From: Pseudomonas sp. SLFW
GTDB taxonomy: Bacteria; Pseudomonadota; Gammaproteobacteria; Pseudomonadales; Pseudomonadaceae
Assembly: GCF_009905615.1 (NCBI RefSeq)
Contig: NZ_JAAAKW010000030.1
Location: forward strand, 1-46,576
DNA length: 46,576 bases
Reading direction: 5' to 3'
Position 1 is the stretch's first letter, and each line of letters begins with the position of its first letter. The notes below the pieces were generated by a model. The model was not told the DNA's origin. It saw only the letters and a list, made by a program, of their open reading frames with translations, and did not search any database. Positions 25,043 through 34,679 of this stretch are shown here, in pieces. A program made the position numbers and the translations under genes.

Positions 25043-27238
25043 TTATCGGGCTGCCGTCGCTCGCGCCGCGTGCAGCTTTTTATAGCTCTCGATCAAGCGC
25101 AGGTGTTTGTCCAAGCCTTCAAGCTTCATGCTCGTCGGCGTCAGGCCGTGGAAGCGGACGCTGCCGTTGACCGAACCGATCGCCGCGTCCATGCGTTCGT
25201 TGCCGAACATGCGGCGGAAGTTGACTTCGTAGTCGGCCAGTTCCAGGTCGTCGTCGAGTTCCATTTCCAGCACCACGTTGACCGCCTGATAGAACAGGCC
25301 GCGTTCGACGGTGTTGTCGTTGTATTGCAGGAAGGCTTCGACCAGATCTTTGGCTTTTTCGTACTTCTGCAGGGCGAGGTAGATGAGCAGTCTCAGTTCG
25401 AGAATGGTCAGTTGGCCCCAGTCGGTGTTGTCGTCGAACTCGATGCCGATCAGCGTGGTGATGTCGGTGTAGTCGTCCAGTTCGCTGTCTTCCAGGCGCT
25501 GGGCGAGGCTTCTCAGGCCGACTTTGCTCAGGCTGTGCAGGTTGAGGATGTCGGCGCGGAAGGCCAGCGCCTTGTTGGTGTTGTCCCAGATCAGGTCTTC
25601 GATCGGATAGATCTCGGAATAGTCCGGCACCAGGATGCGGCAGGCCGTCGCGCCGAGGTCGTCGTAGACCGCCATGTAGGCTTCCTTGCCCATGTCTTCG
25701 AGGATGCCGAACAGGGTCGCGGCCTCTTCGGCGTTGGCGTGCTCACCCTCGGAAGAGAAATCCCACTCGACGAATTCGTAATCGGCTTTCGCGCTGAAGA
25801 AACGCCACGACACCACCCCGCTGGAGTCGATGAAGTGCTCGACGAAGTTGTTCGGTTCGATGACTGCCTGGCCTTCGAACGTCGGCTGCGGCAAGTCATT
25901 CAGGCCTTCGAAACTGCGGCCTTGCAGCAGTTCGGTGAGGCTGCGCTCCAGAGCGATTTCGAAGCTTGGGTGAGCGCCGAACGAGGCGAATACACCGCCG
26001 GTGCGCGGGTTCATCAGGGTCACGCACATGACCGGGAATTCGCCGCCCAGCGAGGCATCTTTCACCAGCACCGGGAAACCCTGCACTTCCAGCCCCCGAA
26101 TGCCCGCGAGGATGCCCGGGTACTTGGCGACGACCTCGTGCGGCACGTCCGGCAGCGCGAGTTCGCCTTCGAGGATTTCGCGCTTCACCGCCCGCTCGAA
26201 GATCTCCGACAGGCACTGCACCTGAGCTTCCGCCAGCGTGTTGCCCGCGCTCATGCCGTTGCTGAGGTACAGGTTCTCGATCAGGTTGGACGGGAAGTAC
26301 ACGGTTTCGCCATCCGACTGGCGCACGAACGGCAGCGAGACGATGCCGCGCTGAGTGTTGCCGGAGTTGGTGTCGTACAGGTGCGAGCCGCGCAACTCGC
26401 CGTCGCGGTTGTAGATTTTCAGGCAGTAGTCGTCCAGCACTTCGCTCGGGAGCGCGTCGTCCGGGCCGGGCTTGAACCAGCGCTCGTTCGGGTAATGCAC
26501 GAAGTCGGCGGTGGCGATGTCCTCGCCCCAGAACTGGTCGTTGTAGAAGAAATTGCAATTCAGGCGCTCGATGAATTCGCCCAGCGCCGAGGCCAGTGCG
26601 CCCTCTTTGGTCGCGCCCTTGCCGTTGGTGAAGCACATCTGGGAGTGAGCGTCGCGGATGTGCAGCGACCAGACGTTGGGCACGATGTTGCGCCACGAAG
26701 CGATCTCGATCTTCATGCCCAGCGCCGCGAGGATGCCCGACATGTTGGCGATGGTCTCTTCCAGCGGCAGGTCCTTGCCCGCAATGAAGGTGCTTTCGCC
26801 GGACAGGGACGCCGGCATCAGAAGGGCCTGGGCGTCGGCGTCGAGATTTTCGACTTCTTCAATCACGAACTCGGGCCCGGCCTGCACCACTTTTTTCACG
26901 GTGCAGCGGTCGATGGAGCGCAGGATGCCGAGGCGATCCTTTTCGGAAATGTCGGCGGGCAACTCGACCTGGATCTTGAAGATCTGGTTGTAGCGGTTTT
27001 CCGGGTCAACGATGTTGTTCTGCGAGAGGCGGATGTTGTCCGTCGGGATGTTGCGCGTCTGGCAGTACAGCTTCACGAAATACGCCGCACACAGGGCCGA
27101 CGACGCCAGGAAGTAATCGAACGGACCCGGCGCCGAGCCATCGCCCTTATAGCGAATGGGCTGGTCGGCGATCACCGTGAAGTCGTCGAACTTGGCCTCC
27201 AGGCGGAGGTTGTCGAGAAAGTTGACCTTGATTTCCAT
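25043..27238 (-). CDS. OsmC domain/YcaO domain fusion protein
   Basis: A 731-residue fusion. Residues about 1-135 are an OsmC-like domain with the two peroxidatic cysteines Cys50 (SSALC) and Cys112 (SIDRC), at almost the spacing of OsmC. Residues about 160-560 are a YcaO ATP-dependent cyclodehydratase-fold domain (AHSQMCFTNGKGATKEGALASALGEFIERLNCNFF; AGNTLAEAQVQCLSEIFERAVKREIL). The C-terminal helical TPR-like part matches E. coli YcaO, whose length is about 586 residues. E. coli YcaO is tied to beta-methylthiolation of ribosomal protein S12. No precursor peptide or RiPP maturation gene is seen nearby, so a housekeeping role is more likely. Start MEIKVNF at 27238. Confidence 0.93.
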   Translation of the reverse strand: MEIKVNFLDNLRLEAKFDDFTVIADQPIRYKGDGSAPGPFDYFLASSALCAAYFVKLYCQTRNIPTDNIRLSQNNIVDPENRYNQIFKIQVELPADISEKDRLGILRSIDRCTVKKVVQAGPEFVIEEVENLDADAQALLMPASLSGESTFIAGKDLPLEETIANMSGILAALGMKIEIASWRNIVPNVWSLHIRDAHSQMCFTNGKGATKEGALASALGEFIERLNCNFFYNDQFWGEDIATADFVHYPNERWFKPGPDDALPSEVLDDYCLKIYNRDGELRGSHLYDTNSGNTQRGIVSLPFVRQSDGETVYFPSNLIENLYLSNGMSAGNTLAEAQVQCLSEIFERAVKREILEGELALPDVPHEVVAKYPGILAGIRGLEVQGFPVLVKDASLGGEFPVMCVTLMNPRTGGVFASFGAHPSFEIALERSLTELLQGRSFEGLNDLPQPTFEGQAVIEPNNFVEHFIDSSGVVSWRFFSAKADYEFVEWDFSSEGEHANAEEAATLFGILEDMGKEAYMAVYDDLGATACRILVPDYSEIYPIEDLIWDNTNKALAFRADILNLHSLSKVGLRSLAQRLEDSELDDYTDITTLIGIEFDDNTDWGQLTILELRLLIYLALQKYEKAKDLVEAFLQYNDNTVERGLFYQAVNVVLEMELDDDLELADYEVNFRRMFGNERMDAAIGSVNGSVRFHGLTPTSMKLEGLDKHLRLIESYKKLHAARATAAR

Positions 27239-27384
27239 GGGGTTTACCAAAAGCGAAAAACGGAATGGCGGCCATTATCCGGGTTTTGCGCCGGAAGTCT
27301 CGTGCGGTCGGCTCAGAGGGTGAAGGTCGGACCGATCAGCGAATGTTGCGAGATGTGAAAAAATTGTAAAAAATCCGTTACCAT

Positions 27385-27405
27385 TTGTGTATATTTCTCA
27401 TTTGC
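27385..27405 (-). promoter_or_regulatory. Fur-box-like site before TonB receptor
   Basis: On the minus strand GCAAATGAGAAATAT matches the first half of the Pseudomonas Fur consensus (GCAAATGAGAAT...); the second half is weak. It is 48-68 bp before the TonB receptor start, consistent with iron control. Confidence 0.45.
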
Positions 27406-27452
27406 GACTGATTGACAATTACTTCTCTGCTCAACCAACCAGGAAATCGATC

Positions 27453-29555
27453 TTGAAAGCCCGCCTCCCTGCCAGCCTGTTGTTCGCTGGCGCTTGCAGC
27501 GCCATGCCCCTCGCCCACGCCGCTGATGAAATCACCCTGCCCTCCACGCAAATCCAGAGCAACGGCGTCGCCCAAGCCGACGAGCAAAGTCAGGGTTATC
27601 AGGGGAAGACGGCCACCAGTACCACGCGTCTGGGGCTGTCGGACAAGGAAACGCCGCAAGCGGTGACCACCGTGACCCGCGACCAGATCGACGATTTCCG
27701 CATGAACAGCGTCAAGAGCGCGTTGCGTTCGGCGCCCTCCGTCACGGTCGAGCAGATCGAAACCGACCGCACCGAGTTCACCTCACGCGGCTTCAACATC
27801 AACACCTTCGAATATGACGGGATGGGCATGCCTTTCACCGGCGACTTGCTGGTGGGCGATCAGGACTTGGCCGAGTACGAGCAAATCGACGTATTGCACG
27901 GCGCCAATGGTTTGATGAGCGGCAGCGGCAACCCGTCCGCGACGGTCAACTTCGTGCGCAAGCGTCCGACGAAGGATGTGCAAGCGAAGATCAGCACCAG
28001 CGTCGGCGCGTGGGACAACCGCCGTCTGGACGTGGACGTGTCCGGTCCGCTGACCGACAGCGGCAACGTGCGCGGGCGTTTCATTTATGCCCACGACAAG
28101 GGCAACTCCTACCTCGACCGCTACAGCCACGAAATCAACGTTGCAGCGGGTCTGATGGACTTCGACCTGACCGACGCCGATACCCTGACCGTCGGTTTCT
28201 CTCAGCACAACAGCGATTCGAACGGCAGCAGCTGGGGCAACCTGCCGCTGTCGGATTCGGACGGCAACCCGATCCATTACGGCAGCCGGAGTTCCAACGT
28301 CGGCCAGCCTTGGACCTACTGGAACGTGCACACCCAGCGCACTTTCGCCGAGCTGAAACATGACTTCGGCAATGGCTGGAACAGCAAGCTCTCCGTGACC
28401 GGCATCCGCCAGTACCAGGACACCGACATGTTCTACATCGCCAGCGTCACGGGCGACGACGCGTCGGCTTATGCGACCCACATCACCAGCAAGACCGATC
28501 AGGTGATCGGCGAGGCGCAGCTGTCCGGTCCTTTCACCCTGTTTGGCCGCGACCATGACCTGACCGTCGGCGCCAATTACGGCCGCACGCATTTGAAGGC
28601 CAACGAGCATGACATCGACGCCAACGGCTATTACGACGTGCCGTTCTCCAGCGCGCTGGCCGGCACGCTCACCCGTCCGTCACTGGATTACACCTTCGAC
28701 ACCAACAACCAGAATTTCCGGGACACCCAGAAGAGCCTCTACGCCGGTACGCGCTTCAGCCTGATGGATGACCTGCACTGGATCGTCGGTGCGCGGATGC
28801 TCAGCGCCGATGGCAGCGGTCTGGATTACGGCGCTGACCATTACACCCGCGAGCACGGCAAGGTCACGCCGTATTCCGGTCTGGTGTACGACCTCAACGA
28901 TCAGTGGAGCGTGTACGGCAGCTGGACCAAGATTTACGCGCCGCAATACAAGGTCAGTTCGGACGGCAGCATGCTCGACCCGCTGGAAGGCACCAGCAAG
29001 GAAATCGGCATCAAGGGCAGTCTGGACAGCGGCCTCAACCTGACGGCAGCGCTGTTCAAGACCAAGCAGGAGAACGTTGCGGGCAACGGGCAGTATCAGG
29101 GCAGCCGCTTCGTCTACGACCCGATGGATTACAAGAGCCACGGCGTCGAGCTGCAGGCGTCGGGCGAAGCGATGCCGGGCCTGGAAGTGTTGGGCGGCTA
29201 CACCTACGTGCGCATCGACGACGATAACGACGACCGCGCCCGCAAATTCGTGCCGACTCACAGCTTCCGAGGCATGGCGACGTATCGCCTGCCGGGCCTG
29301 CCAAAAGCCAAGGTGGGCACGCGGGTCAGTTGGCAGAGCGCTGTGCAAAGCGACACCAACAGCGAGGTACGCCAGAACGCCTACGCCCTGGTGGACCTGA
29401 TGAGCAGTTACGACATCGACGAGCACTGGAGCACGTCGGTCAACCTCAACAACGCCACCGACCGCAAATACCTGATGTCGCTGTACGACAGCGCCACCAG
29501 CGCTAACTACGGCGCCCCACGCAACGTGACCGCGTCGGTGACCTGGACATATTGA
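27453..29555 (+). CDS. TonB-dependent siderophore receptor
   Basis: A 700-residue outer-membrane receptor. The start is a TTG six bases after AGGAAA, giving the signal peptide LKARLPASLLFAGACSAMPLAHA with cleavage before ADEITLP. A TonB-box-like/plug domain covers about 40-185 (KETPQAVTTVTRDQIDDFRM, FTSRGFNINTFEYDGMGM, YEQIDVLHGANGLMSGSGNPSATVNFVRKRPT), followed by a 22-strand barrel ending in aromatic VTASVTWTY. The RGFNI and IDVLHGANGL motifs are typical of hydroxamate/ferric-siderophore receptors. There is no N-terminal signalling extension. The ligand is unknown. Confidence 0.95.
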   Translation: MKARLPASLLFAGACSAMPLAHAADEITLPSTQIQSNGVAQADEQSQGYQGKTATSTTRLGLSDKETPQAVTTVTRDQIDDFRMNSVKSALRSAPSVTVEQIETDRTEFTSRGFNINTFEYDGMGMPFTGDLLVGDQDLAEYEQIDVLHGANGLMSGSGNPSATVNFVRKRPTKDVQAKISTSVGAWDNRRLDVDVSGPLTDSGNVRGRFIYAHDKGNSYLDRYSHEINVAAGLMDFDLTDADTLTVGFSQHNSDSNGSSWGNLPLSDSDGNPIHYGSRSSNVGQPWTYWNVHTQRTFAELKHDFGNGWNSKLSVTGIRQYQDTDMFYIASVTGDDASAYATHITSKTDQVIGEAQLSGPFTLFGRDHDLTVGANYGRTHLKANEHDIDANGYYDVPFSSALAGTLTRPSLDYTFDTNNQNFRDTQKSLYAGTRFSLMDDLHWIVGARMLSADGSGLDYGADHYTREHGKVTPYSGLVYDLNDQWSVYGSWTKIYAPQYKVSSDGSMLDPLEGTSKEIGIKGSLDSGLNLTAALFKTKQENVAGNGQYQGSRFVYDPMDYKSHGVELQASGEAMPGLEVLGGYTYVRIDDDNDDRARKFVPTHSFRGMATYRLPGLPKAKVGTRVSWQSAVQSDTNSEVRQNAYALVDLMSSYDIDEHWSTSVNLNNATDRKYLMSLYDSATSANYGAPRNVTASVTWTY

Positions 29556-29857
29556 GCCGCGTGTTCCTGTAGCACTCCGACTTGCCGGCGGCGCGGCCTC
29601 ACAGTCGCCACCGCCGGTACGCCGCGCTGCAGCAGCCAATCGTTGGTCTCACAATCTGGCACGTCGCAAGGGTGACAATCCATTCCCCATGTGGGAGCGA
29701 ATTCATTCGCGAGAGGCCGGTACATCCGACACGTGTTTGTCGGTTGTATGATTGCATCGCGAAGGAATTCGCTCCCACAGGGTTCGCGATTATCCAGCCG
29801 GAGCGCGTTCAGGCTGGCAGCGCTTGCGCCGACAGTCTGGCTCGGCGGCAGCATGGA
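29556..29857. other. Intergenic region with BIME
   Basis: A 302-bp gap with no credible gene. A forward REP copy (29689-29713, GGAGCGAATTCATTCGCG) and a reverse copy (29757-29780) face each other, as at 8.1 kb and 42.2 kb. Confidence 0.75.
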
Positions 29858-30796
29858 TCAGTCGCCCAAGGCTTCGATAAAATCCGTCGACGGCACGAAG
29901 AACAGCGCACCGCTCACGGCCTTGCTGAAATCCAGCAGCCGGTCGTAATTCCCTGCAGGGCGGCCGACGAACATGTTTTCCAGCATCTGCTCCAGCGGTT
30001 CGGGCGAGCGTGCGTAGCCGATGAAATAGGTGCCGAACTCACCCGATCCCGGGCGCCCGAACGGCATGTTGTGGCGCAGGACTTTCACCTCTTTGCCGTC
30101 TTTCTCGATGACGGTCAACGCACTGTGCGAGTTGGTCGGTTTCACGTCATCGCCCAGTTCGATGTCCGACAGCTTCTTGCGACCGATGACCAATTCCTGT
30201 TGCTCGACGGTCAACCGGTTCCAAGCCGTCATGTCGTGCAGGTATTTCTGCACGATCACGTAACTGCCGCCCGCGAACGCTGGGTCTTCATCACCGACGA
30301 TGGTCGCTTCTGCCGCGCGCTTGCCTTCCGGGTTTTCCGTGCCGTCGACGAAGCCGATGATGCTGCGCATGTCGAAGTTGCGGAAACCGTGGACTTCTTC
30401 GACGACGGTCACTGCATCCCCCAAGGGTTCGAGGAGTTGGGTCGCCAGTTCGAAACACAGGTCCATGCGATCGGCGCGGATGTGCATCAAAATGTCGCCC
30501 GGCGTGGCCACCGCGCGGCGCTCCGGCGGGCCGAACTCGCGGAAGTTGTGCAGTGCTGCCGGACGCGTGATGCCGAACAGCGAATCCCAGGCGTTGAAGC
30601 TGAAGCCGCAAATGCAGGACAGATTGCCGTCGGGCACGCGTTTGCCGACCGCGCGGACCAGTCCCGCGATGTCAGCGCACCAGGCCCGGGCGGTTTCAAT
30701 GGCGTCGTCGCCCGGCGCGAGGGTAGCAACCATGAAGATCGCGCTGCTGGTGATGGGCGTGTCGATGCCTTGGGGGAATGGGGTGACTTTGATCAT
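29858..30796 (-). CDS. DyP-type haem peroxidase (YfeX-like)
   Basis: A 312-residue dye-decolourising peroxidase of the P/B class close to E. coli YfeX. Distal Asp151 sits in GFVDGTENP, the axial haem ligand is His224 (TNSHSALTVI), and Arg241 (RHNMPFG) has the 17-residue spacing from the His seen in YfeX (His215/Arg232). No Tat signal is visible, so it is cytosolic. It could act as a peroxidase or, as proposed for YfeX, in haem or porphyrinogen handling. A short hairpin separates it from yghU upstream. Confidence 0.93.
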   Translation of the reverse strand: MIKVTPFPQGIDTPITSSAIFMVATLAPGDDAIETARAWCADIAGLVRAVGKRVPDGNLSCICGFSFNAWDSLFGITRPAALHNFREFGPPERRAVATPGDILMHIRADRMDLCFELATQLLEPLGDAVTVVEEVHGFRNFDMRSIIGFVDGTENPEGKRAAEATIVGDEDPAFAGGSYVIVQKYLHDMTAWNRLTVEQQELVIGRKKLSDIELGDDVKPTNSHSALTVIEKDGKEVKVLRHNMPFGRPGSGEFGTYFIGYARSPEPLEQMLENMFVGRPAGNYDRLLDFSKAVSGALFFVPSTDFIEALGD

Positions 30797-30814
30797 CTTC
30801 CAGAAATTCCTTTT

Positions 30815-30844
30815 CTGTGGGAGCGAGCTTGATCACTCCCACAG
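30815..30844. repeat. REP-derived hairpin between yghU and DyP gene
   Basis: CTGTGGGAG and CTCCCACAG are exact 9-bp inverted arms around a 12-base loop. It has the GTGGGAG-CTCCCAC outer arms of the BIMEs without the inner GAATTCATTC core. Confidence 0.7.
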
Positions 30845-30874
30845 GTCACTCTTCACACAATAATCGGGGGAGAA

Positions 30875-31714
30875 TCAGTCCAGATCCGCCGCCGAATGCC
30901 GCTCCGGCACTTGTTTGTCTTCGTCGCCCCACGTGCGGTTGACCCGCAGGCCGCGCACGACGGCCGGGCGGTTGGCGATGGTTTCGGCCCAGCGCTGGAT
31001 GTGGGTATAGCTCTCGGCGTCGAGGAATTCGGCAGAGTTGTACACGGTGCCGCGCACCAGTTGGCCGTACCATGACCACACCGCGATGTCAGCGATGCTG
31101 TAGTCCTTGCCGCCCAGGTACGGGCTTTCAGCGAGACGACGGTCGAGCACGTCGAGCTGACGTTTGGCTTCCATGGTGAAGCGGTTAATGGCGTATTCGA
31201 TCTTTTCCGGGGCGTACACATAGAAATGCCCAAACCCGCCACCCAGATAAGGCGCTGCGCCCATCTGCCAGAACAGCCAGTTCAGGGTTTCGGTACGGCC
31301 CGCCGGATCGGTGGGCAGCAACGCACCAAACTTCTCCGCCAGGTAGAGCAGGATCGAGCCGGACTCGAACACGCGCACCGGCGGCTCGACGCTGCGGTCC
31401 AGCAAAGCCGGGATCTTGGAATTCGGGTTGATGTCGACGAAACCGCTGGAGAACTGGTCGCCCTCCCCAATGCGGATCAGCCACGCGTCGTATTCGGCAT
31501 CGGTCTTGCCCAGCGCCAACAGCTCTTCGAGCATGATGGTGACTTTCACCCCGTTGGGGGTCGCCAGCGAATACAGTTGCAGCGCGTGCTTGCCGACGGG
31601 CAGGACTTTCTCGTGGGTCGGACCGGCCACCGGACGGTTGATCTTGGAGAACTGACCACCGGATTCCGCATCGTTTTTCCAGACCTTGGGCGGTACGTAT
31701 GCTGCGTTCGACAT
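30875..31714 (-). CDS. yghU: YghU-type GST, disulfide-bond oxidoreductase
   Basis: A 279-residue Nu-class GST like E. coli YghU (288 aa), which reduces disulfide bonds and peroxides with two glutathiones per active site. Recognition points are the N-terminal YVPPKVWKNDAESGGQFSKINRPVAGPTHEKVLPVGKHALQLYSLATPNG, the SSGFVDINPNSKIPALLD segment with cis-Pro, and VFESGSILLYLAEKFG. The C-terminal domain includes GGFGHFYVYAPEKIEYAINRF. The ATG at 31714 follows AGAGG at usable spacing. Together with katG, yfcF and the DyP peroxidase it adds to an antioxidant-rich window. Confidence 0.93.
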   Translation of the reverse strand: MSNAAYVPPKVWKNDAESGGQFSKINRPVAGPTHEKVLPVGKHALQLYSLATPNGVKVTIMLEELLALGKTDAEYDAWLIRIGEGDQFSSGFVDINPNSKIPALLDRSVEPPVRVFESGSILLYLAEKFGALLPTDPAGRTETLNWLFWQMGAAPYLGGGFGHFYVYAPEKIEYAINRFTMEAKRQLDVLDRRLAESPYLGGKDYSIADIAVWSWYGQLVRGTVYNSAEFLDAESYTHIQRWAETIANRPAVVRGLRVNRTWGDEDKQVPERHSAADLD

Positions 31715-31913
31715 GAAACTAACCTCTTGAAGTGAGTCACTGCGAAGGGTCCATGGGCACCGCCAGACGACACGGCGGACCGCAACCAGACCGGGCGTGA
31801 TGGAGAGCGGTTCAGGGTATGCGCTTACGTTGGGGCGGCTCAAGAACATTTCAATCGCGACGTCTTGGCTTTAACCTGACACCCCTTCCTAGCCCCTCCC
31901 CGACAGGAACGCC

Positions 31914-32333
31914 ATGCTCGCCCCCTTTTCCGGTGCCAAGATCGCCGTGCTGTGTGAAGGCCAGTTGCTGATCTACCTCCGCGACGACATCCCCACGATT
32001 CCATGGCCCGGCCTGTGGGACCTGCCGGGCGGCGGCCGGGAACAGGACGAAACCCCGCTGCAGTGCGCGTTGCGTGAAACCCATGAAGAATTCGGCCTCA
32101 CCCTCGATCCGGCGTGGATCGTCTGGCAACGGCGGTACGCAGACCAGGGCATGCACGGCCTCGACACGTGGTTTTTCGTGGCTGAGGTGCCGCCGGGCAC
32201 ATTCGATCAGGTGGTCTTCGGCGATGAAGGCCAGCGCTGGATAATCAGCTCAGTCGAAGCCTTTCTGGCCCTGCCGGACGCCATTCCCCGCCTGCAACAG
32301 CGTTTACGCGAGTACCTGAACGACGGCCGATAA
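31914..32333 (+). CDS. NUDIX hydrolase
   Basis: A 139-residue NUDIX pyrophosphohydrolase. The box Gx5Ex7REUxEExGU is perfect at residues 40-62 (GGREQDE then REThEEFG), so Mg2+-dependent hydrolysis of a nucleotide-type pyrophosphate is expected. The protein has the early strand IAVLCEGQLLIYLRDD and a trailing helix (LQQRLREYL). The substrate is not told by sequence. It converges with the GGDEF-EAL gene, seven bases apart. Confidence 0.92.
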   Translation: MLAPFSGAKIAVLCEGQLLIYLRDDIPTIPWPGLWDLPGGGREQDETPLQCALRETHEEFGLTLDPAWIVWQRRYADQGMHGLDTWFFVAEVPPGTFDQVVFGDEGQRWIISSVEAFLALPDAIPRLQQRLREYLNDGR

Positions 32334-32340
32334 CAGCCTG

Positions 32341-34560
32341 TCAGACCAACGGACGTGCCGCATCCCGAGCAAACAGCGCCGCCAATTCCTCAGAAGGCAC
32401 CGCCTTGCTGAAATGGAAGCCCTGCACCTCATCGCACGGATGCCGTTGCAGGCATTCCAATTGCTCCAGGGTTTCAACGCCTTCGGCGGTGACCGTCATG
32501 CCCAGCGAGCGCCCCAGATCGATCATCGCCTGCACGATCGCCTGATCGTTGCCGCGCTCGGTCATGTGGGAGATAAAGCTGCGGTCGATCTTGATCCCGT
32601 CCAGCGGGTATTTGCGCAAGTACGCCAGCGATGAAAAACCGGTGCCGAAATCGTCCAGACTGAGCCGCACGCCCAGGGCCCGCAGCGCCGTGAGCGTCGC
32701 CAGCGCGGCGTGAGCATGATCGAGCAGCACGCGCTCGGTGATTTCCAGTTCCAGACGGCTGGCGGGCAAACCGCTGTCGAGCAACGCGGCGGCGACCACC
32801 GCGACCACGTCTTCGTTCTCGGCCAATTGGCCCGGCGACAGGTTCACCGACAGGCCGATGTCGTCCGGCCAGGTCATCGCTTCGCGGCACGCAGTGTTCA
32901 ACACCCACTGCCCCAGCGGCTGAATCAACCCGGTCTCTTCCGCGAGGCCGATGAAGGTGTCGGGCGGGAGCAGGCCGCGCTCCGGATGCTGCCAACGCAC
33001 CAGCGCCTCGAAACTGCGCAACGAACCGCCAACGGTGGCGTAACGCGGCTGGTAGTGCAGGCGCAACTGACCGTCGAGCAGCGCCTGACGCAGTTCCTGT
33101 TCGAGCTGACGACGGGCCACCAGTTGGGTTTTCATGCTGTCGTCGTAGAAACACCACGTATTGCGACCGGCGCCTTTGGCCTGATACAGCGCAATGTCGC
33201 CGGTGCTCAACAGCTCCGCGGCGGTGTGCGCGTTTTCCGGGGCCTGAGCGATACCGATGCTGGTGCCGATGAACACGGTCTGCCCCTCGACCTCCAGCGG
33301 GCGGCACAGGTCGTCCACCACCCGCCCACACAGTTCAATGATGTCGCCTTTTCGCGACTCGCCCACCAGCACCAGAATGAATTCGTCGCCCCCGAGCCGT
33401 GCGACCATGCCATTCGGTTGCGCGTGGCTGCGCAGGCGCTGGGCGACTTCCTGCAACACGCGGTCACCGATGGCGTGGCCCAGCGCGTCATTGATCGGTT
33501 TGAAGCGGTCCAGGTCTAGACTCAACACCGTCAGCGCTGACGGCGCCGGTCGATCCAGGTGTTCGTCGAGGAATTGGTGCAGGCGCAAGCGGTTCGACAA
33601 GCCGGTCAGGGAATCATGCAACGACAGCTGGCGAAAACGCTGCTCGCTGCTGGTCAGTTCCAGTTGGCTCGCGTGCAAGGCGTCGAATTGCGCATCGATC
33701 TGTCGCGCCGACGTCAGCGCATACCGCACCAGCATCGCGAGGACGATCGCCAGCACCAGCACCCCGGAAATGAACAGTGGCAAGGTCTGTTGCAGCAGGT
33801 CCATGCCGGGCTTGGGCGGCACCCAGCCCAGTTCGATCCTGGAACCGAGCAGCGGCATCTGGTCATAGCCCTGCCGTGGCGCGGGAGAAACGGAGATCGT
33901 CGGCAGACCGTAGGTGTCGCTGAGGTGCGCGAGCTTGGCGGGGTCGAGAATGGTGACGAACATCATCACCGACATGGGGCCGGGCACCGGTTCGATCAGC
34001 GGGTCGGACGCCGGGCTGATGGTCGCTGCGGCCACCAGCGCGGGCACGCCGTCGACGCTGAACGCGCGCACCAGCCCGTCGTTCTCCTGAGTGGACTGGC
34101 GAGCATCGGCGATCAACGCGCTTAAATCGCCTTCCAGCCAGTCGCCTGCCTGAATCATCGAGGGTTTGCCATCGATCACCGCGTAACTGGTGCGGTCGTT
34201 GGCATCGATCACCAACACGCCGTTGTAGCCGTACAACTCGTAGGGCACGGCGCCGACGTTGCGCTGTTCGTCCGCCCACGGTTTGTCCACCACCATGTGC
34301 AAGTGTTTGTAGGCCTCGCCCCACTTGGCGTAGTTGATGATGTTGCGCCCCACCTCGTTGCGCACCTGATCCAGCGTGCGGGAGATGAACGTGCGCGAAC
34401 GCTGCTGCACGTCGCGATCCTGATTGAGCGCGTTCTGCACCAACAGGTAGCCACTCAGGCCGATCAGCAGCAACAGCGCGCAGATCGCCGGAAAGAGGCG
34501 CAGGATCAAGTGGCGACTGCGACGTGTGGCGGCCCAGTCGGCCAGTGTGGGTTTGAACAT
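32341..34560 (-). CDS. Membrane CHASE4-GGDEF-EAL c-di-GMP protein
   Basis: A 739-residue inner-membrane protein for cyclic-di-GMP turnover. Transmembrane segments are at about 21-42 and 261-280, enclosing a CHASE4 periplasmic sensor. The GGDEF motif is intact (RLGGDEFILV, 390-394) but no RxxD inhibitory site lies just before it. The EAL domain is also intact: EAL at 518-520, NLSPGQL, ELEITE, LDDFGTGFSSL, KIDRSFI and EGVE are all present. Both synthesis and breakdown are therefore possible; which dominates cannot be told. Start ATG at 34560 follows AGGTG. Confidence 0.93.
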   Translation of the reverse strand: MFKPTLADWAATRRSRHLILRLFPAICALLLLIGLSGYLLVQNALNQDRDVQQRSRTFISRTLDQVRNEVGRNIINYAKWGEAYKHLHMVVDKPWADEQRNVGAVPYELYGYNGVLVIDANDRTSYAVIDGKPSMIQAGDWLEGDLSALIADARQSTQENDGLVRAFSVDGVPALVAAATISPASDPLIEPVPGPMSVMMFVTILDPAKLAHLSDTYGLPTISVSPAPRQGYDQMPLLGSRIELGWVPPKPGMDLLQQTLPLFISGVLVLAIVLAMLVRYALTSARQIDAQFDALHASQLELTSSEQRFRQLSLHDSLTGLSNRLRLHQFLDEHLDRPAPSALTVLSLDLDRFKPINDALGHAIGDRVLQEVAQRLRSHAQPNGMVARLGGDEFILVLVGESRKGDIIELCGRVVDDLCRPLEVEGQTVFIGTSIGIAQAPENAHTAAELLSTGDIALYQAKGAGRNTWCFYDDSMKTQLVARRQLEQELRQALLDGQLRLHYQPRYATVGGSLRSFEALVRWQHPERGLLPPDTFIGLAEETGLIQPLGQWVLNTACREAMTWPDDIGLSVNLSPGQLAENEDVVAVVAAALLDSGLPASRLELEITERVLLDHAHAALATLTALRALGVRLSLDDFGTGFSSLAYLRKYPLDGIKIDRSFISHMTERGNDQAIVQAMIDLGRSLGMTVTAEGVETLEQLECLQRHPCDEVQGFHFSKAVPSEELAALFARDAARPLV

Positions 34561-34679
34561 GCAGACACCTGAATGCATCGACGGTAACGACCGCGGCTCG
34601 TCTGGACCGGCCGTCAGCAAGACGCTGCGGCCGACCGATGATTGCGATTGGCTATCGTAACCGGCTGTTTCTGCAGGGG

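Noticed and set aside
24968..27358. 796-codon open frame on the plus strand
   Set aside because: It is the antisense of the OsmC-YcaO gene, which has clear family motifs; long antisense frames are common in GC-rich DNA.
29582..30832. 416-codon open frame on the plus strand
   Set aside because: Antisense of the DyP gene and partly within REP repeats.
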